The notes: generated from the letters alone by a model not told the origin. DNA of 64,000 bases from Bacteroides caecigallinarum (GCF_016902295.1 NZ_JACJLQ010000007.1:1-64000); one strand, 5' to 3'. Positions 9,178 through 18,131 are shown, counted from the stretch's first letter. Program-made: numbers and translations.

Positions 9178-9215
9178 GGCCGTGTATTCTAGAACACCAC
9201 GTAAAAAACAGGAAC
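9178..9215 (+). promoter_or_regulatory. Candidate preQ1-I riboswitch (translational)
   Basis: CGTG (9181-9184) pairs with CACG (9198-9201), enclosing the loop TATTCTAGAACAC. The loop matches the UUCUAG-N-ACAC core of preQ1-I aptamers. An A-rich tail TAAAAAACAGGAA follows at once, as in the family. UUCU of the loop can pair with GGAA of the tail (one G-U) to make the H-type pseudoknot. The tail contains AGGAA, the only plausible ribosome-binding site, 4 nt before the ATG at 9217. Ligand binding would therefore hide the start of a queuosine-precursor transporter gene. Context (transporter, queC, queF) agrees fully. Confidence 0.8.
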
Positions 9216-9216
9216 G

Positions 9217-9903
9217 ATGAAAAAAGAAAATCTCGTATCAGTACCTTTTATGGTCTTGGGTATTGTGTTTTGTGTCTGCCTCGTGGCAGCCAATCTTTTA
9301 GAGGCCAAAGTCGTACAATTCGGTCCGATTTCCGTAACTGCCGGACTGATAGTTTTCCCAATCTCTTACATTATCAATGACTGTATTGCCGAAGTCTGGG
9401 GCTTCCGCAAGGCGCGTCTTATCATCTGGATGGGGTTCCTTATGAACTTCATGGTCGTAGCCCTCGGTAAAGTGGCAGTGGCTCTTCCTGCGGCTCCTTT
9501 CTGGGAAGGCGAACAGGCATTCGATTTCGTGTTCGGTCTTGCTCCGCGTATCGCGGCTGCCAGCCTGACTGCTTTCCTTGTAGGCTCGTTCATCAACGCT
9601 TTCGTTATGAGCAAGATGAAGATTGCTTCAAAAGGTAAGAATTTCTCTGCCCGCGCTATTGTTTCAACTTTGGCCGGCGAGGGTGCAGATTCAATCATTT
9701 TCTTCCCGCTGGCTTTCGGCGGACTGATGCCTGTGAACGAACTGCTGAAGATGATGGCGGTGCAGGTAGTCCTGAAAACGCTGTATGAAATCATCATTCT
9801 CCCTGTGACTATCAGGGTGGTGAACTACATCAAGCGTGTGGACGATTGTGATGTGTATGATGAGAATATCTCATATAATGTACTGAAAATTAAGGAGATT
9901 TGA
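9217..9903 (+). CDS. yhhQ: YhhQ/QPTR-family queuosine precursor transporter
   Basis: The 228-residue protein has about six hydrophobic segments and the family signatures AANLLEAK near the start, [13 protein letters not shown] (about 49-61), and [16 protein letters not shown] (about 151-166). YhhQ proteins import preQ0/preQ1 or queuine precursors across the inner membrane. It is first in an operon with queC (ATG 3 bp after its stop) and queF. The upstream preQ1-I riboswitch candidate places the ribosome-binding site inside the aptamer, so preQ1 surplus should shut off uptake. The ATG at 9217 is the first in frame after the aptamer. Confidence 0.92.
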   Translation: MKKENLVSVPFMVLGIVFCVCLVAANLLEAKVVQFGPISVTAGLIVFPISYIINDCIAEVWGFRKARLIIWMGFLMNFMVVALGKVAVALPAAPFWEGEQAFDFVFGLAPRIAAASLTAFLVGSFINAFVMSKMKIASKGKNFSARAIVSTLAGEGADSIIFFPLAFGGLMPVNELLKMMAVQVVLKTLYEIIILPVTIRVVNYIKRVDDCDVYDENISYNVLKIKEI

Positions 9904-9905
9904 TT

Positions 9906-10571
9906 ATGACAATGAATAAGGAGGCCGCACTGGTAGTTTTCAGTGGCGGCCAGGATTCTACTACTTGCCTGTTCTGGGCAAAGAAACATTTCAAGGAAGT
10001 TTATGCGCTTAGTTTCATCTATGGTCAGAAACATGTGAAAGAGGTGGAACTGGCGAGAGGAATTGCCGAAAGGGCAGGGGTGCATTTTCACGCAATGGAT
10101 GTATCGTTCATCGGTCATCTTGGCAAGAACTCTCTTACTGATACTTCAATAGTGATGGACGAGGAAAAACCGGAAGGCTCTTTCCCTAATACTTTCGTGC
10201 CGGGAAGAAATCTTTTCTTCCTCAGTATAGCTGCTGTTTATGCGCGCGAGCATGGCATCAGTCATCTGGTGACAGGAGTTTCGCAGACTGACTTCAGCGG
10301 TTATCCCGACTGCAGGGATTCGTTTATCAAGTCGCTCAACGTCACTCTTAACCTTGCTATGGACGAGCAGTTCGTGATTCACACTCCGCTGATGTGGATA
10401 GACAAGGCACAGACATGGGCTTTGGCTGACGAGCTTGGAGTGCTTGACCTGATAAGAAACGAAACTCTGACATGCTATAACGGGGTGCAGGGCGACGGAT
10501 GCGGACATTGCCCGGCGTGTAAGTTACGTCGCGAGGGACTTGAAAAGTATTTGAACTCGAAAAATAAATAA
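9906..10571 (+). CDS. queC: 7-cyano-7-deazaguanine (preQ0) synthase
   Basis: QueC converts 7-carboxy-7-deazaguanine to preQ0 with ATP and ammonia. The PP-loop SGGQDSTTC lies near residues 11-19. The C-terminal zinc site is formed by cysteines in [18 protein letters not shown]. The 221-residue length is normal. I choose the ATG at 9906 because AAGGAG at 9892-9897 sits 8 nt upstream; a TTG at 9900 would overlap the transporter stop. The gene is translationally close to yhhQ. A 153-nt spacer containing three tandem palindromes separates it from queF. Confidence 0.96.
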   Translation: MTMNKEAALVVFSGGQDSTTCLFWAKKHFKEVYALSFIYGQKHVKEVELARGIAERAGVHFHAMDVSFIGHLGKNSLTDTSIVMDEEKPEGSFPNTFVPGRNLFFLSIAAVYAREHGISHLVTGVSQTDFSGYPDCRDSFIKSLNVTLNLAMDEQFVIHTPLMWIDKAQTWALADELGVLDLIRNETLTCYNGVQGDGCGHCPACKLRREGLEKYLNSKNK

Positions 10572-10610
10572 TCTGCTTTTTATTGCTGATTTCCGATAAA
10601 GAATGTTTAT

Positions 10611-10674
10611 CTCCACACGGCCGTGTCGAGTTCTCCACACGAGCGTGTCGAGCGCTCCACACGAACGTGTGGAG
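10611..10674. repeat. Three tandem 20-bp palindromes at 22-bp period (array R1)
   Basis: CTCCACACG-NN-CGTGTSGAG occurs at 10611-10630, 10633-10652 and 10655-10674, each 22 bp from the next. Only the central and linking dinucleotides vary; the third copy is the perfect palindrome. The outermost arms extend to TTATCTCCACACG and CGTGTGGAGATAA, so the whole block is also one large inverted repeat. It lies in the transcribed queC-queF spacer. Confidence 0.95.
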
Positions 10675-10724
10675 ATAATTGTTTGCGGACATTATATCGT
10701 ACAAAAGGAAAAATTATATATAAA

Positions 10725-11180
10725 ATGGAAAGAAAAGAAGAACTGACTCTGCTTGGCGGTAGCACTGTATATCGTCAGGACTATGCTCCGGAGGTACTTG
10801 AGGCTTTTGTAAACAAGCATCCGGAGAATGATTATTGGGTACGTTTCAACTGCCCTGAGTTTACAAGTCTTTGTCCTATCACCGGACAGCCTGACTTTGC
10901 TGAAATCCGTATAAGCTATCTGCCTGACGTGAAGATGGTGGAAAGCAAGAGCCTGAAACTCTATCTGTTCAGTTTCAGAAATCACGGAGATTTTCATGAG
11001 GACTGTGTGAATATAATCATGAAGGACCTTATCAAACTGATGGATCCTAAGTATATCGAGGTGACTGGTATATTCACTCCGCGCGGAGGTATATCTATTT
11101 ATCCTTACTGCAACTACGGACGTCCGGGAACGAAGTATGAGGAACTGGCTGAGTACCGTATGCGCAATCACGATTTGTAA
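10725..11180 (+). CDS. queF: NADPH-dependent 7-cyano-7-deazaguanine reductase
   Basis: QueF reduces preQ0 to preQ1, the next step after QueC. The 151-residue protein is the short, unimodular type. The nucleophilic cysteine is in [15 protein letters not shown] and the family signature [15 protein letters not shown] is intact. The ATG at 10725 gives the family's usual N-terminus. A longer frame opening at 10623 would translate the palindromic array and is rejected. A perfect bidirectional terminator follows at 11230. Confidence 0.96.
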   Translation: MERKEELTLLGGSTVYRQDYAPEVLEAFVNKHPENDYWVRFNCPEFTSLCPITGQPDFAEIRISYLPDVKMVESKSLKLYLFSFRNHGDFHEDCVNIIMKDLIKLMDPKYIEVTGIFTPRGGISIYPYCNYGRPGTKYEELAEYRMRNHDL

Positions 11181-11229
11181 TTTTATTGTTAGAAATTTCT
11201 TTAGAGGGTTTTATTAAATATCAATAAGC

Positions 11230-11286
11230 AGTATAAAAAATCCGGTAAGAGAAGATTCTGTCTCCTCTTACCGGATTTTTTATACT
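11230..11286. terminator. Bidirectional terminator between queF and the AAA ATPase gene
   Basis: A perfect 22-bp stem (AGTATAAAAAATCCGGTAAG plus AG on the left arm) encloses a 13-nt loop. Its A/T-rich base gives a T tract on both strands, which suits the convergent genes on either side. Confidence 0.92.
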
Positions 11287-11296
11287 GTATTCTTTA

Positions 11297-12616
11297 TTAC
11301 ATATCTTCCATTGAGAGATCCTTGTAAGATATGTCATATCCCTTGAACTCGCCGGTGGCACGCAGGAAAGCTGCTGCCTTCTGCTTAAGCACCTCCATAT
11401 CGATATTTGCGGATTTACGTTTTATTTCGAAGAATGTAGCTTTATTGTTTAGCTCATTTTCCGCCACGATGTCAATCTCATTTTCTCCTTTGCGGTCCCA
11501 CCATCCTCCAATCCTTGTATATATCTGGTGTTCAATCAGTACTCGCCTGAAATAACGTTCAAGCATCAAACCGCTGAATGTTTCGTAGTCTCTGTTTATA
11601 ATTGTTTTTAAGCTTTCGTAGTTTTCTATTTCCAGCATATAACTGTATTTGTAGATAAAGCGGAACCAGAACATAAAGAAATTGTCTTCTATAGTATAGC
11701 GGACATTTTTTGTGGAGCTTTTTTCAAACAGAGGTTGTTTTTTTGCAATTACCTCGTACTCGTTTTCAAGTTTGGTCAGATAACCGCCAATTTCTCTACC
11801 TACTACGTTTTCTATTTCTGAACGTGAAGTTTTTCCCCTTGCTATGGCTGATAGTATTGAAAAATAAATGCCATAGTCTTTACCGAATTCCTCTATAAGT
11901 ATTGCTTTGCCTTCACCTAGAAAAATCGAATCACCCTTTACAATTTGATCCAACATTCTTTCTTTTGTTGTAGCTCCGGCATCTATAAGTAACTGTACAT
12001 ACTTTGCCACTCCTCCAGTGAAAGAATATAGAGCCAAGAGGTCTTCTGCAGTGTAACTGGTGTTATAGTCTGTTAAAATCTCCTTTAGAACTGCTGGTGT
12101 AAATGGCCGTACAGTCATTAAACGTGTCTGTCTGTTATATAGTGGTTCCTTCTTGTCTTTGAAGATTTTTGTCATCATTGAATAAATAGATCCGCAGACA
12201 ATCAGGTTTATATGGGCTTTCTGGCTGTACATATCCCAGATACGTTGCATATCACTGTACACAGACTTGTTTACACGAAAGAATTCCTGAAACTCATCGA
12301 TAAACAGCGTGATGGGGCGTTCTATGGAGAGTTTCATCAGAAATTCAAATATATCTGCAAAATGCTCTGTGCGTCCGATAGTTGGGATTCCCAACTTGTT
12401 TTCAATTTCAAGCCGATAATCTTCACACAAGTCACTTTCAGCTTTGCGAGCAACGAAAAAATAGAGAATAGGTTCATCTTCATATGCTTTCCATATAAGG
12501 AATGTTTTACCGATACGGCGTCGCCCTGTTACGACCGTGAACTGTGCATTATTTTTTGCCATTTCACGAATCTCACGCAGAGATGCGATTTCTTTTGTTC
12601 TATCAAAAAATTTCAT
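11297..12616 (-). CDS. AAA ATPase with DUF234-like nuclease C-terminus
   Basis: The 439-residue protein has Walker A GRRRIGKT near residues 31-38, Walker B LFIDEFQEF near 105-113, and the sensor-like CGSIYSMM near 140. A winged-helix-like middle segment is followed by a C-terminal region with GENEIDIVAENE and FFEIKRK, which looks like a PD-(D/E)XK core (D, ExK). This is the archaeal-type ATPase family common as single accessory genes in Bacteroidetes; its biological role is not established, though mobile or defence links are often suggested. A -7 box and a three-site palindromic repeat precede it, hinting at autoregulation. It is monocistronic between two convergent or unlinked neighbours. 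Confidence 0.8.
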   Translation of the reverse strand: MKFFDRTKEIASLREIREMAKNNAQFTVVTGRRRIGKTFLIWKAYEDEPILYFFVARKAESDLCEDYRLEIENKLGIPTIGRTEHFADIFEFLMKLSIERPITLFIDEFQEFFRVNKSVYSDMQRIWDMYSQKAHINLIVCGSIYSMMTKIFKDKKEPLYNRQTRLMTVRPFTPAVLKEILTDYNTSYTAEDLLALYSFTGGVAKYVQLLIDAGATTKERMLDQIVKGDSIFLGEGKAILIEEFGKDYGIYFSILSAIARGKTSRSEIENVVGREIGGYLTKLENEYEVIAKKQPLFEKSSTKNVRYTIEDNFFMFWFRFIYKYSYMLEIENYESLKTIINRDYETFSGLMLERYFRRVLIEHQIYTRIGGWWDRKGENEIDIVAENELNNKATFFEIKRKSANIDMEVLKQKAAAFLRATGEFKGYDISYKDLSMEDM

Positions 12617-12638
12617 ATCCTTATTTGTTTATTTTCTA

Positions 12639-12687
12639 TTTCCGAAATGACCGTTTCCGAAACAGCCGTTTCGCTACTGCAAATATA
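12639..12687 (-). promoter_or_regulatory. Promoter with 15-bp-spaced palindromic operator-like repeats
   Basis: On the minus strand TATATTTG (12680-12687) matches the -7 consensus. Just downstream, in the predicted 5' leader, TTTCCGAAA at 12639-12647 and GTTTCCGAAAC at 12653-12663 are 15 bp apart, and the latter overlaps the palindrome CGAAACAGCCGTTTCG (12658-12673). Such sites around +1 to +35 suit repression of the ATPase gene that starts at 12616. Confidence 0.5.
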
Positions 12688-12718
12688 ACGTGTTTTAATT
12701 AGTCCGGAAATGAGATTT

Positions 12719-14557
12719 CTATGATAACTCCAGTCCGAACTCTTCTTTCAGTTTCAGCAGATTAGGATTTTTCTTGCTCATCATCTGGAAACGTTCCACA
12801 TGGCTGTAGGCTCTGATATTCTCATCGGCTGCACTTACGCGGACGGTCATTCTGATTTTTCTGTTGTGAAGCTGTTCCCTCAAGTGATTCTCTATCTGCG
12901 GTGCCAGCTGCTGCATGTATTTCTGAACCATCTCGTTGTCTACTGCCACTTCGAATGTAGTCTGGTCGTCAAGAAGTTTCGGCGACATGTTCATCATTCG
13001 TCCTGCATTAGCTTTTTCCTCTTTGGGAAGTCGGGTGGCAAACTCTCTCCAGTAGTAGTTCAGGTCTTTTTCATACACATCGTAGTCTTCCCATTCCTTT
13101 TCTGCCTGCTGGACTTGTGCTGCAGGTTTCTGCGCTACGGCCTCCTCCAGATGCTGTGGCCTTTTCTTTATTGACGGTCCGAGTATTCCCGCTTTTACTA
13201 CAGGTATTTTCTTCTCCTGGGTAACTTTCAGTCCGTCGGGCAGTTTATGCATCTGCTGTTGGGCGGGGTTGTTGCCGTATTGTGGTTGAGGCTCTGAAGT
13301 GTTCTGCTGTACCGGTTGCTGCACGTTCTGTACATTAGCCGGTTGCTGAGTTATCGGTTGCTGCTGGGCTACGGGTTGTTGCTGTGTTGCTGCCGGAGCA
13401 GTCTGCTGGTTGAAGATAGGTTTTATCACTTTAGGGCTACGCCCATTGCCGGCATCATCTTCTTCGGATGTTATCTGTGCCAGCTGTATCAGTGTCAGCT
13501 CTACCAGAAGTCGTTTATTTTTGCTCTGTCTGTAGTTCAGGTCGCAGTCGTTGCACAGCTTCATTGCCTTGTAAAGGAATTTCTGTTCGCATTTCTGTGC
13601 CTGAGCCTTGTATCTTTCTCTGATTGAGGCTCCTACTTCCAGAAGCTGGAGTGTCTGTTCATCGCGGCTTACGAGCAGGTCGCGGAAATGTGAGCTAAGT
13701 CCGGTTATAAAATGATTGCCGTCGAATCCTTTTTTCAATACCTCGTTGAACAGAAGCATACATTCCGAAACCTTGTTCTCAAGAATATAGTCCGTCAGTT
13801 TGAAATAATATTCGTAGTCAAGTACGTTGAGGTTTTCGATGACGCTCTTGTAAGTGATATGCCCGTTTGAGAAACTTGTCACCTGGTCGAAGATGGACAA
13901 GGCATCGCGCATACCACCGTCTGCCTTTTGTGCTATCACGGTCAGCGCTTCAGGTTCGACGTCTATACCTTCTTTCTGTGCCACTCCCTGAAGATGTTCC
14001 ACTGTATCGGTCACACTGATACGACTGAAGTCGTATATCTGACATCGGCTCAGAATAGTAGGCAGGATCTTATGTTTCTCTGTTGTGGCAAGAATGAAGA
14101 TGGCATGATGAGGCGGCTCTTCAAGGGTTTTCAGAAAAGCATTGAAGGCGGCAGTTGACAGCATGTGCACCTCGTCGATGATATATACCTTGTATTTGCC
14201 TATCTGTGGCGGGATGCGTACCTGCTCTATCAGCGAGCGGATATCTTCCACAGAGTTGTTTGATGCGGCATCCAGCTCATGGATATTGTATGAACGCTGC
14301 TCGTTGAACGCCTTACATGATTCGCATTCGTTGCAAGCCTCGCCGTCAGGTTTCGGTGACAGACAGTTGATGGTTTTAGCAAAAATACGTGCGCATGTGG
14401 TTTTTCCTACTCCTCGCGGTCCGCAGAAAAGGTAGGCGTGGGCCAGCTTGTTGTTGGCAATGGCATTCTTCAGAGTCGTTGTGAGTGCACGCTGTCCTAC
14501 TACGGTATCGAATGTGGCAGGGCGGTATTTACGTGCTGATACAATATAGTTGTCCAT
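12719..14557 (-). CDS. dnaX: DNA polymerase III subunit gamma/tau
   Basis: The 612-residue clamp-loader ATPase has Walker A GPRGVGKT at 46-53, four zinc cysteines at 65, 75, 78 and 81, Walker B YIIDEVHML near 125, and the SRC sensor motif LSRCQIYDF near 168. Domain III follows, then a Gln/Pro-rich low-complexity linker at about 385-450 and a C-terminal tau-like domain. It loads the sliding clamp and couples core polymerases to the helicase. It is followed downstream by the divergently unrelated ATPase gene and faces away from ftsB. I saw no programmed frameshift site at the position expected for a gamma product. Confidence 0.97.
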   Translation of the reverse strand: MDNYIVSARKYRPATFDTVVGQRALTTTLKNAIANNKLAHAYLFCGPRGVGKTTCARIFAKTINCLSPKPDGEACNECESCKAFNEQRSYNIHELDAASNNSVEDIRSLIEQVRIPPQIGKYKVYIIDEVHMLSTAAFNAFLKTLEEPPHHAIFILATTEKHKILPTILSRCQIYDFSRISVTDTVEHLQGVAQKEGIDVEPEALTVIAQKADGGMRDALSIFDQVTSFSNGHITYKSVIENLNVLDYEYYFKLTDYILENKVSECMLLFNEVLKKGFDGNHFITGLSSHFRDLLVSRDEQTLQLLEVGASIRERYKAQAQKCEQKFLYKAMKLCNDCDLNYRQSKNKRLLVELTLIQLAQITSEEDDAGNGRSPKVIKPIFNQQTAPAATQQQPVAQQQPITQQPANVQNVQQPVQQNTSEPQPQYGNNPAQQQMHKLPDGLKVTQEKKIPVVKAGILGPSIKKRPQHLEEAVAQKPAAQVQQAEKEWEDYDVYEKDLNYYWREFATRLPKEEKANAGRMMNMSPKLLDDQTTFEVAVDNEMVQKYMQQLAPQIENHLREQLHNRKIRMTVRVSAADENIRAYSHVERFQMMSKKNPNLLKLKEEFGLELS

Positions 14558-14641
14558 AATCAGGATTGGTTTTTCTTGTTTTGTTAAGTTATGACAAAGA
14601 TAATTATTTCTGCCGACAATTCATTATGCTGTATGAAAGAA

Positions 14642-14672
14642 TTGGGGTTTACAGCATTTATTGTTATATTTG
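14642..14672 (+). promoter_or_regulatory. Bacteroidetes-type promoter for the ftsB-like operon
   Basis: TTG at 14642-14644 and TATATTTG at 14665-14672 are 20 bp apart. The predicted start of transcription near 14679 lies downstream of an earlier in-frame codon at 14661, so the ATG at 14694 is the true start. Confidence 0.65.
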
Positions 14673-14693
14673 CGCCAACAAAATCTTCTTGTC

Positions 14694-15008
14694 ATGAAAG
14701 AGAAACTGGTAAATATATGGAATTTTGTGCGTCTTCACAAATACGGTGTCACATTGGCTGTGTTTGTGCTGATAATTGGTGTTCTGGATGAGAACAGCTG
14801 GATTCGCCGTTTGGAACATCGCGCTGAAATAAACAGACTGAATACTGAAATCAGGCATTATAGAAAGCAGTTTGAGGAGGATAGCAAGTTGCTGAAGGAA
14901 ATCTCAACCAATCCGGAGGCATTGGAGAAAGTGGCGCGTGAAAAATACATGATGAAGAAGGAAAACGAAGATATATTTATTTTTGAGCAGGATTTGGAAG
15001 ATGAATAA
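14694..15008 (+). CDS. FtsB/DivIC-family septum formation protein
   Basis: The 104-residue protein has one membrane helix (about residues 15-33, GVTLAVFVLIIGVL), a coiled coil (about 38-70) and the conserved tail PEALEKVAREKYMMKKENED, typical of FtsB/DivIC. These bitopic proteins join FtsL and FtsQ in the divisome and regulate septal peptidoglycan synthesis. Its stop overlaps the ATG of the next gene (ATGAATAA, 8-bp overlap), implying translational coupling. Confidence 0.88.
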   Translation: MKEKLVNIWNFVRLHKYGVTLAVFVLIIGVLDENSWIRRLEHRAEINRLNTEIRHYRKQFEEDSKLLKEISTNPEALEKVAREKYMMKKENEDIFIFEQDLEDE

Positions 15009-15342
15009 ACTGGATAATATAATAGCTGTTGCTGGTGCGGTAGCGTTGTTTGTGGGGCTGATATTGCAGTTCGTAAAGTTTGAATACGCACCGTATATTT
15101 ACATTGTCGGGGCACTGATGTTCGGGTGGATTCAGGCAAAGACAGGAAGATATTTTGGCAAGAACATAGTTCTCAGACGGTTGAAACGTCAGCAGTTGAT
15201 AGGGGCTATGCTGCTTGTTATAGCAGGTGTGATGATGATTGTCTGGCATCATAACGAATGGATTTTATGCCTGAGTGTAGCAGCTGTGCTCGAGTTATAT
15301 ACAGCATATCGTATTCCGTACGAGGAGAAGAAAGAAGAATAA
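15001..15342 (+). CDS. Small four-helix inner-membrane protein of unknown function
   Basis: The 113-residue product has four predicted membrane helices (about residues 8-24, 29-45, 65-84 and 87-101) and a basic loop RRLKRQQ between helices two and three. The C-terminus is acidic (PYEEKKEE). I recognise no domain. The start at 15001 overlaps the stop of the FtsB-like gene, so it is probably made with it and may have an envelope or division-related role. A longer frame begins at 14983 but would overlap ftsB more deeply and lacks support. Confidence 0.8.
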   Translation: MNKLDNIIAVAGAVALFVGLILQFVKFEYAPYIYIVGALMFGWIQAKTGRYFGKNIVLRRLKRQQLIGAMLLVIAGVMMIVWHHNEWILCLSVAAVLELYTAYRIPYEEKKEE

Positions 15343-15364
15343 CAAGACATTCAGAAAATATTAA

Positions 15365-15401
15365 AGAGCCGTTCTATACAAGTATTGTGTAGAGCGGCTC
15401 T
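15365..15401. terminator. Bidirectional hairpin between the ftsB operon and the radical SAM gene
   Basis: AGAGCCGTTCTATACAA pairs with TTGTGTAGAGCGGCTCT (one G-U) around a 3-nt loop. It lies between two convergent genes; T tracts are weak on both sides. Confidence 0.75.
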
Positions 15402-15412
15402 CGAATTTTATA

Positions 15413-17044
15413 TCAGTTTGTTGCCTTGAATATAGGGATACCTCCCTGTTCGTCGGGATTGAAGGCATACCATATATAATGGTCGTTGTCATCAACGGGC
15501 AGTTTGCAGAGACGCAGACGTTCGTCGTATGTTCCGTATACGACTTCCCATGAATCTGGAGGTGTGACATGTTTTGTCCTTATCGCTTCTGCAGGTTCTT
15601 TCTTGAGCGACATTCCTGCCTCTATCCATGCCTGAGTGGCGGACAGTGTGTATTGCGGATAATTACTCTTGCAGAACTTGTAAAGAATTATTCCTCTTCT
15701 TTCCAGTCCCATAGGCTGGTCTATTACTCCGATGTTTGTAAGATGATTAAGGAAGCGATACAGGAAGTCTTCATTCTCTACTATCAGTAGGCGTGTAAGT
15801 CTCTGCCATGCTTTGGCATTGTAGAAACCGTCCAATAGTCTTGACAGAAGTCTTGCTGTCTGAAGTTCGTCTGATGTAATATCGTTTGTCTCTAGTACTT
15901 CGTATGGAGGTAGGGGAGAATATCTTATTCCAAGCTTTTCCGCTCTTCTTCTCATTTCAGTTCCGGGAAGCAGTTTCAGTGATTCCAACTGTATTTCTCC
16001 TGCATTAAGTCCGGCAAGAGTACGAACGTCTTCGAATATCTCGCTCAGATGATAGTGGGGCAGTCCTGCTATAAGGTCTGCATGTGTTTCCATATTCTCC
16101 AGTGAGCATAGGAACTTCAGCCCTTTCATCGCATCTTCAAGTTTTCCGGCGCGACGGCTTGTGGTCAGTACTATTTCTCTCAGGCTTTGTATTCCGGCCT
16201 CAAGATGCAGAAGTCCTTTGGGCATTGATCTCAATTCTGCTTTCAGTTCCTCTGAAAGTAATGCCGGATGTATTTCAAGATGGAAATTTATATCCGGATA
16301 TTCGCGGAACAGGGCTAACAATGATTTTGCATAGCGGGTGTTGTAGTTGAAAGTGCGGTCCAGCACTCTTATGTTTTTGATTCCGTGGCTGTGAATTATT
16401 TCTATCCTTTCTCTGATGGTGTCGATACCTAGATTTCGTACGGGTTTGTCGCCACCGCTTACACAAAATGCGCAGGTGTTGAAGCAGCCTCTTGTGGTCT
16501 CCAGTTGTACGAAAGGTTTGTCCCAATTGAACAGTTCGCTTTTTTCAGGATATTCCAGGGCGGTAAAATCGCTCACTCTTGCCATACCGTTGTCGTGGTA
16601 TTCTCCATTATCGTCAATATAGCAAAGTCCGTCAATGTTTTTCCATTCTTCCTTATTGTCGAAATGCTCCATCCACTGCATGAAACCGATTTCTCCTTCA
16701 CCTCTGAATACTCCTTCAATAAAATCGTTAGTTGTAAGGAATTTTCTGTTATCTCCAAGAAATTCCGGACCTCCGAGGATTATCCTGCATTGTGGCAGCA
16801 GAGATTTTACGCGGCATGTTATATGCAATAGCGCTTCGTGGTTGAAGAGCCAGCATGTAGATGCTACAATATCAGGCTTGTGTTTATAGATTTGTTCTGC
16901 CACCATTCCCGGGTTCTCGTTGATGGTAGCCGAAACCTTTACCCACACAATGCTTTTGTCGTCTGCCATCTGTGCATGCAGAGCCGGAAGTGCAAGTGAT
17001 GAATGTGCATACGAACTGTTTAAGTCCAACCAGAGTAATTTCAT
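15413..17044 (-). CDS. B12-binding-domain radical SAM protein (DUF4080 type)
   Basis: The 543-residue protein starts with a cobalamin-binding-like Rossmann region (residues 1-115, with ILGGPEFLGDN near 89-99). The radical SAM core follows, with C187, C191 and C194 in TTRGCFNTCAFC. A C-terminal region of about 150 residues fits DUF4080, ending in a segment with WEVVYGTYDERLRL. Members are predicted cobalamin-dependent radical SAM enzymes (methylase-like); no substrate is known to me. It stands alone, with hairpins on both sides. Confidence 0.87.
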   Translation of the reverse strand: MKLLWLDLNSSYAHSSLALPALHAQMADDKSIVWVKVSATINENPGMVAEQIYKHKPDIVASTCWLFNHEALLHITCRVKSLLPQCRIILGGPEFLGDNRKFLTTNDFIEGVFRGEGEIGFMQWMEHFDNKEEWKNIDGLCYIDDNGEYHDNGMARVSDFTALEYPEKSELFNWDKPFVQLETTRGCFNTCAFCVSGGDKPVRNLGIDTIRERIEIIHSHGIKNIRVLDRTFNYNTRYAKSLLALFREYPDINFHLEIHPALLSEELKAELRSMPKGLLHLEAGIQSLREIVLTTSRRAGKLEDAMKGLKFLCSLENMETHADLIAGLPHYHLSEIFEDVRTLAGLNAGEIQLESLKLLPGTEMRRRAEKLGIRYSPLPPYEVLETNDITSDELQTARLLSRLLDGFYNAKAWQRLTRLLIVENEDFLYRFLNHLTNIGVIDQPMGLERRGIILYKFCKSNYPQYTLSATQAWIEAGMSLKKEPAEAIRTKHVTPPDSWEVVYGTYDERLRLCKLPVDDNDHYIWYAFNPDEQGGIPIFKATN

Positions 17045-17082
17045 ACTATAAAAGATGAGAGTAAACTATTATTACAAAAGAA

Positions 17083-17133
17083 AGCGAAGAACCACAATAA
17101 GCCGTCTGTATCAGGCTTTATGATTCTTCGCTT
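17083..17133 (-). terminator. Terminator downstream of prs
   Basis: AGCGAAGAA near 17083 pairs with TTCTTCGCT ending at 17132, with further pairing inside (AATAAGCC with GGCTTTAT). On the minus strand it is followed by TTTCTTTTG. It closes the prs transcript before the radical SAM gene. Confidence 0.75.
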
Positions 17134-17158
17134 AATATTTTTTATCGTGCGATGAATA

Positions 17159-18100
17159 TTATTGAATCAGATACTGTGAACTGATTGATTCGTTAGTCAT
17201 CACGCGGCGGATAGTTTCAGCGAACATATCTGCAATTGAAAGCTGTTTAACCTTAGCGCAACGGTTTGCATAAGGAATACTATCTGTGAATACAATTTCT
17301 TCCAATTGAGAGTTCTGTACACGTTCAGAAGCAGGACCTGACATTACGCAGTGCGAAGCTATAGCTCTTACTGAATTTGCTCCGGCTTCTTTCATGATGT
17401 CGGCAGCCTTAGTGATTGTACCGGCTGTATCAACCATGTCGTCAACAAGAACAACATCTTTTCCTTTTACGTCACCGATAATCTGCATTGAAGCTACAAC
17501 GTTTGCTTTTTCACGGGTTTTGTGACAAAGTACCAAAGGAACGTCGAGGAACTTGGCATATGTGCTTGCACGCTTGGAACCACCAACGTCAGGAGTAGCG
17601 ATTACAAGATTTTCCAGATTCAATGACTGAATGTATGGGGCAAATATTGTAGATGCATACAAGTGATCTACAGGAATATCGAAGAATCCCTGTATCTGGT
17701 CTGCATGAAGGTCCATTGTTATCAGACGGTCGATACCTGCAACGCTTAAGAGGTCTGCAACCAATTTTGCGCCTATAGAAACACGCGGTTTGTCTTTACG
17801 GTCCTGACGAGCCCATCCGAAGTAAGGTATTACGGCGATAATGCTCTTTGCAGAAGCACGTTTAGCAGCATCAATCATAAGGAGCAATTCCATAAGATTG
17901 TCAGAATTTGGGAATGTAGACTGTATTATGAACACATGCTGACCACGGATTGACTCTTCGTAAGATACGGCGAACTCTCCGTCAGCAAAGTGAGTAATCT
18001 TCATGTTACCAAGTTCGCATCCTAAACTGTTGCAGATTTTTTCTGCCAAGTATCTCGAGTTTGTACCAGAGAATACTTTAAAAGGTGATTGTACGTTCAT
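17159..18100 (-). CDS. prs: Ribose-phosphate pyrophosphokinase
   Basis: PRPP synthase transfers pyrophosphate from ATP to ribose 5-phosphate, feeding nucleotide, histidine, tryptophan and NAD synthesis. The 313-residue length is standard. Recognisable signatures are FSGTNSRYLAEKI at the start, MDLHADQIQGFFD (metal/ATP site) and VVLVDDMVDTAGTI (PRPP loop). It is monocistronic with its own strong promoter and terminator. Confidence 0.97.
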   Translation of the reverse strand: MNVQSPFKVFSGTNSRYLAEKICNSLGCELGNMKITHFADGEFAVSYEESIRGQHVFIIQSTFPNSDNLMELLLMIDAAKRASAKSIIAVIPYFGWARQDRKDKPRVSIGAKLVADLLSVAGIDRLITMDLHADQIQGFFDIPVDHLYASTIFAPYIQSLNLENLVIATPDVGGSKRASTYAKFLDVPLVLCHKTREKANVVASMQIIGDVKGKDVVLVDDMVDTAGTITKAADIMKEAGANSVRAIASHCVMSGPASERVQNSQLEEIVFTDSIPYANRCAKVKQLSIADMFAETIRRVMTNESISSQYLIQ

Positions 18101-18131
18101 TGTAAATAGATATATTGCCTTGATTTGTTTG

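Noticed and set aside
10611-10674. Array R1 as a CRISPR
   Set aside because: The units are only 22 bp apart with 2-bp linkers, no spacers and no cas genes.
10623-10724. In-frame extension of queF through the palindromic array
   Set aside because: It would translate the repeats and add a non-family N-terminus; the ATG at 10725 matches QueF.
13720-13740. A-rich run in dnaX (TTG AAA AAA GGA on the minus strand) as a gamma-making frameshift site
   Set aside because: It lies near residue 275, so the product would lack domain III; no downstream hairpin was evident.
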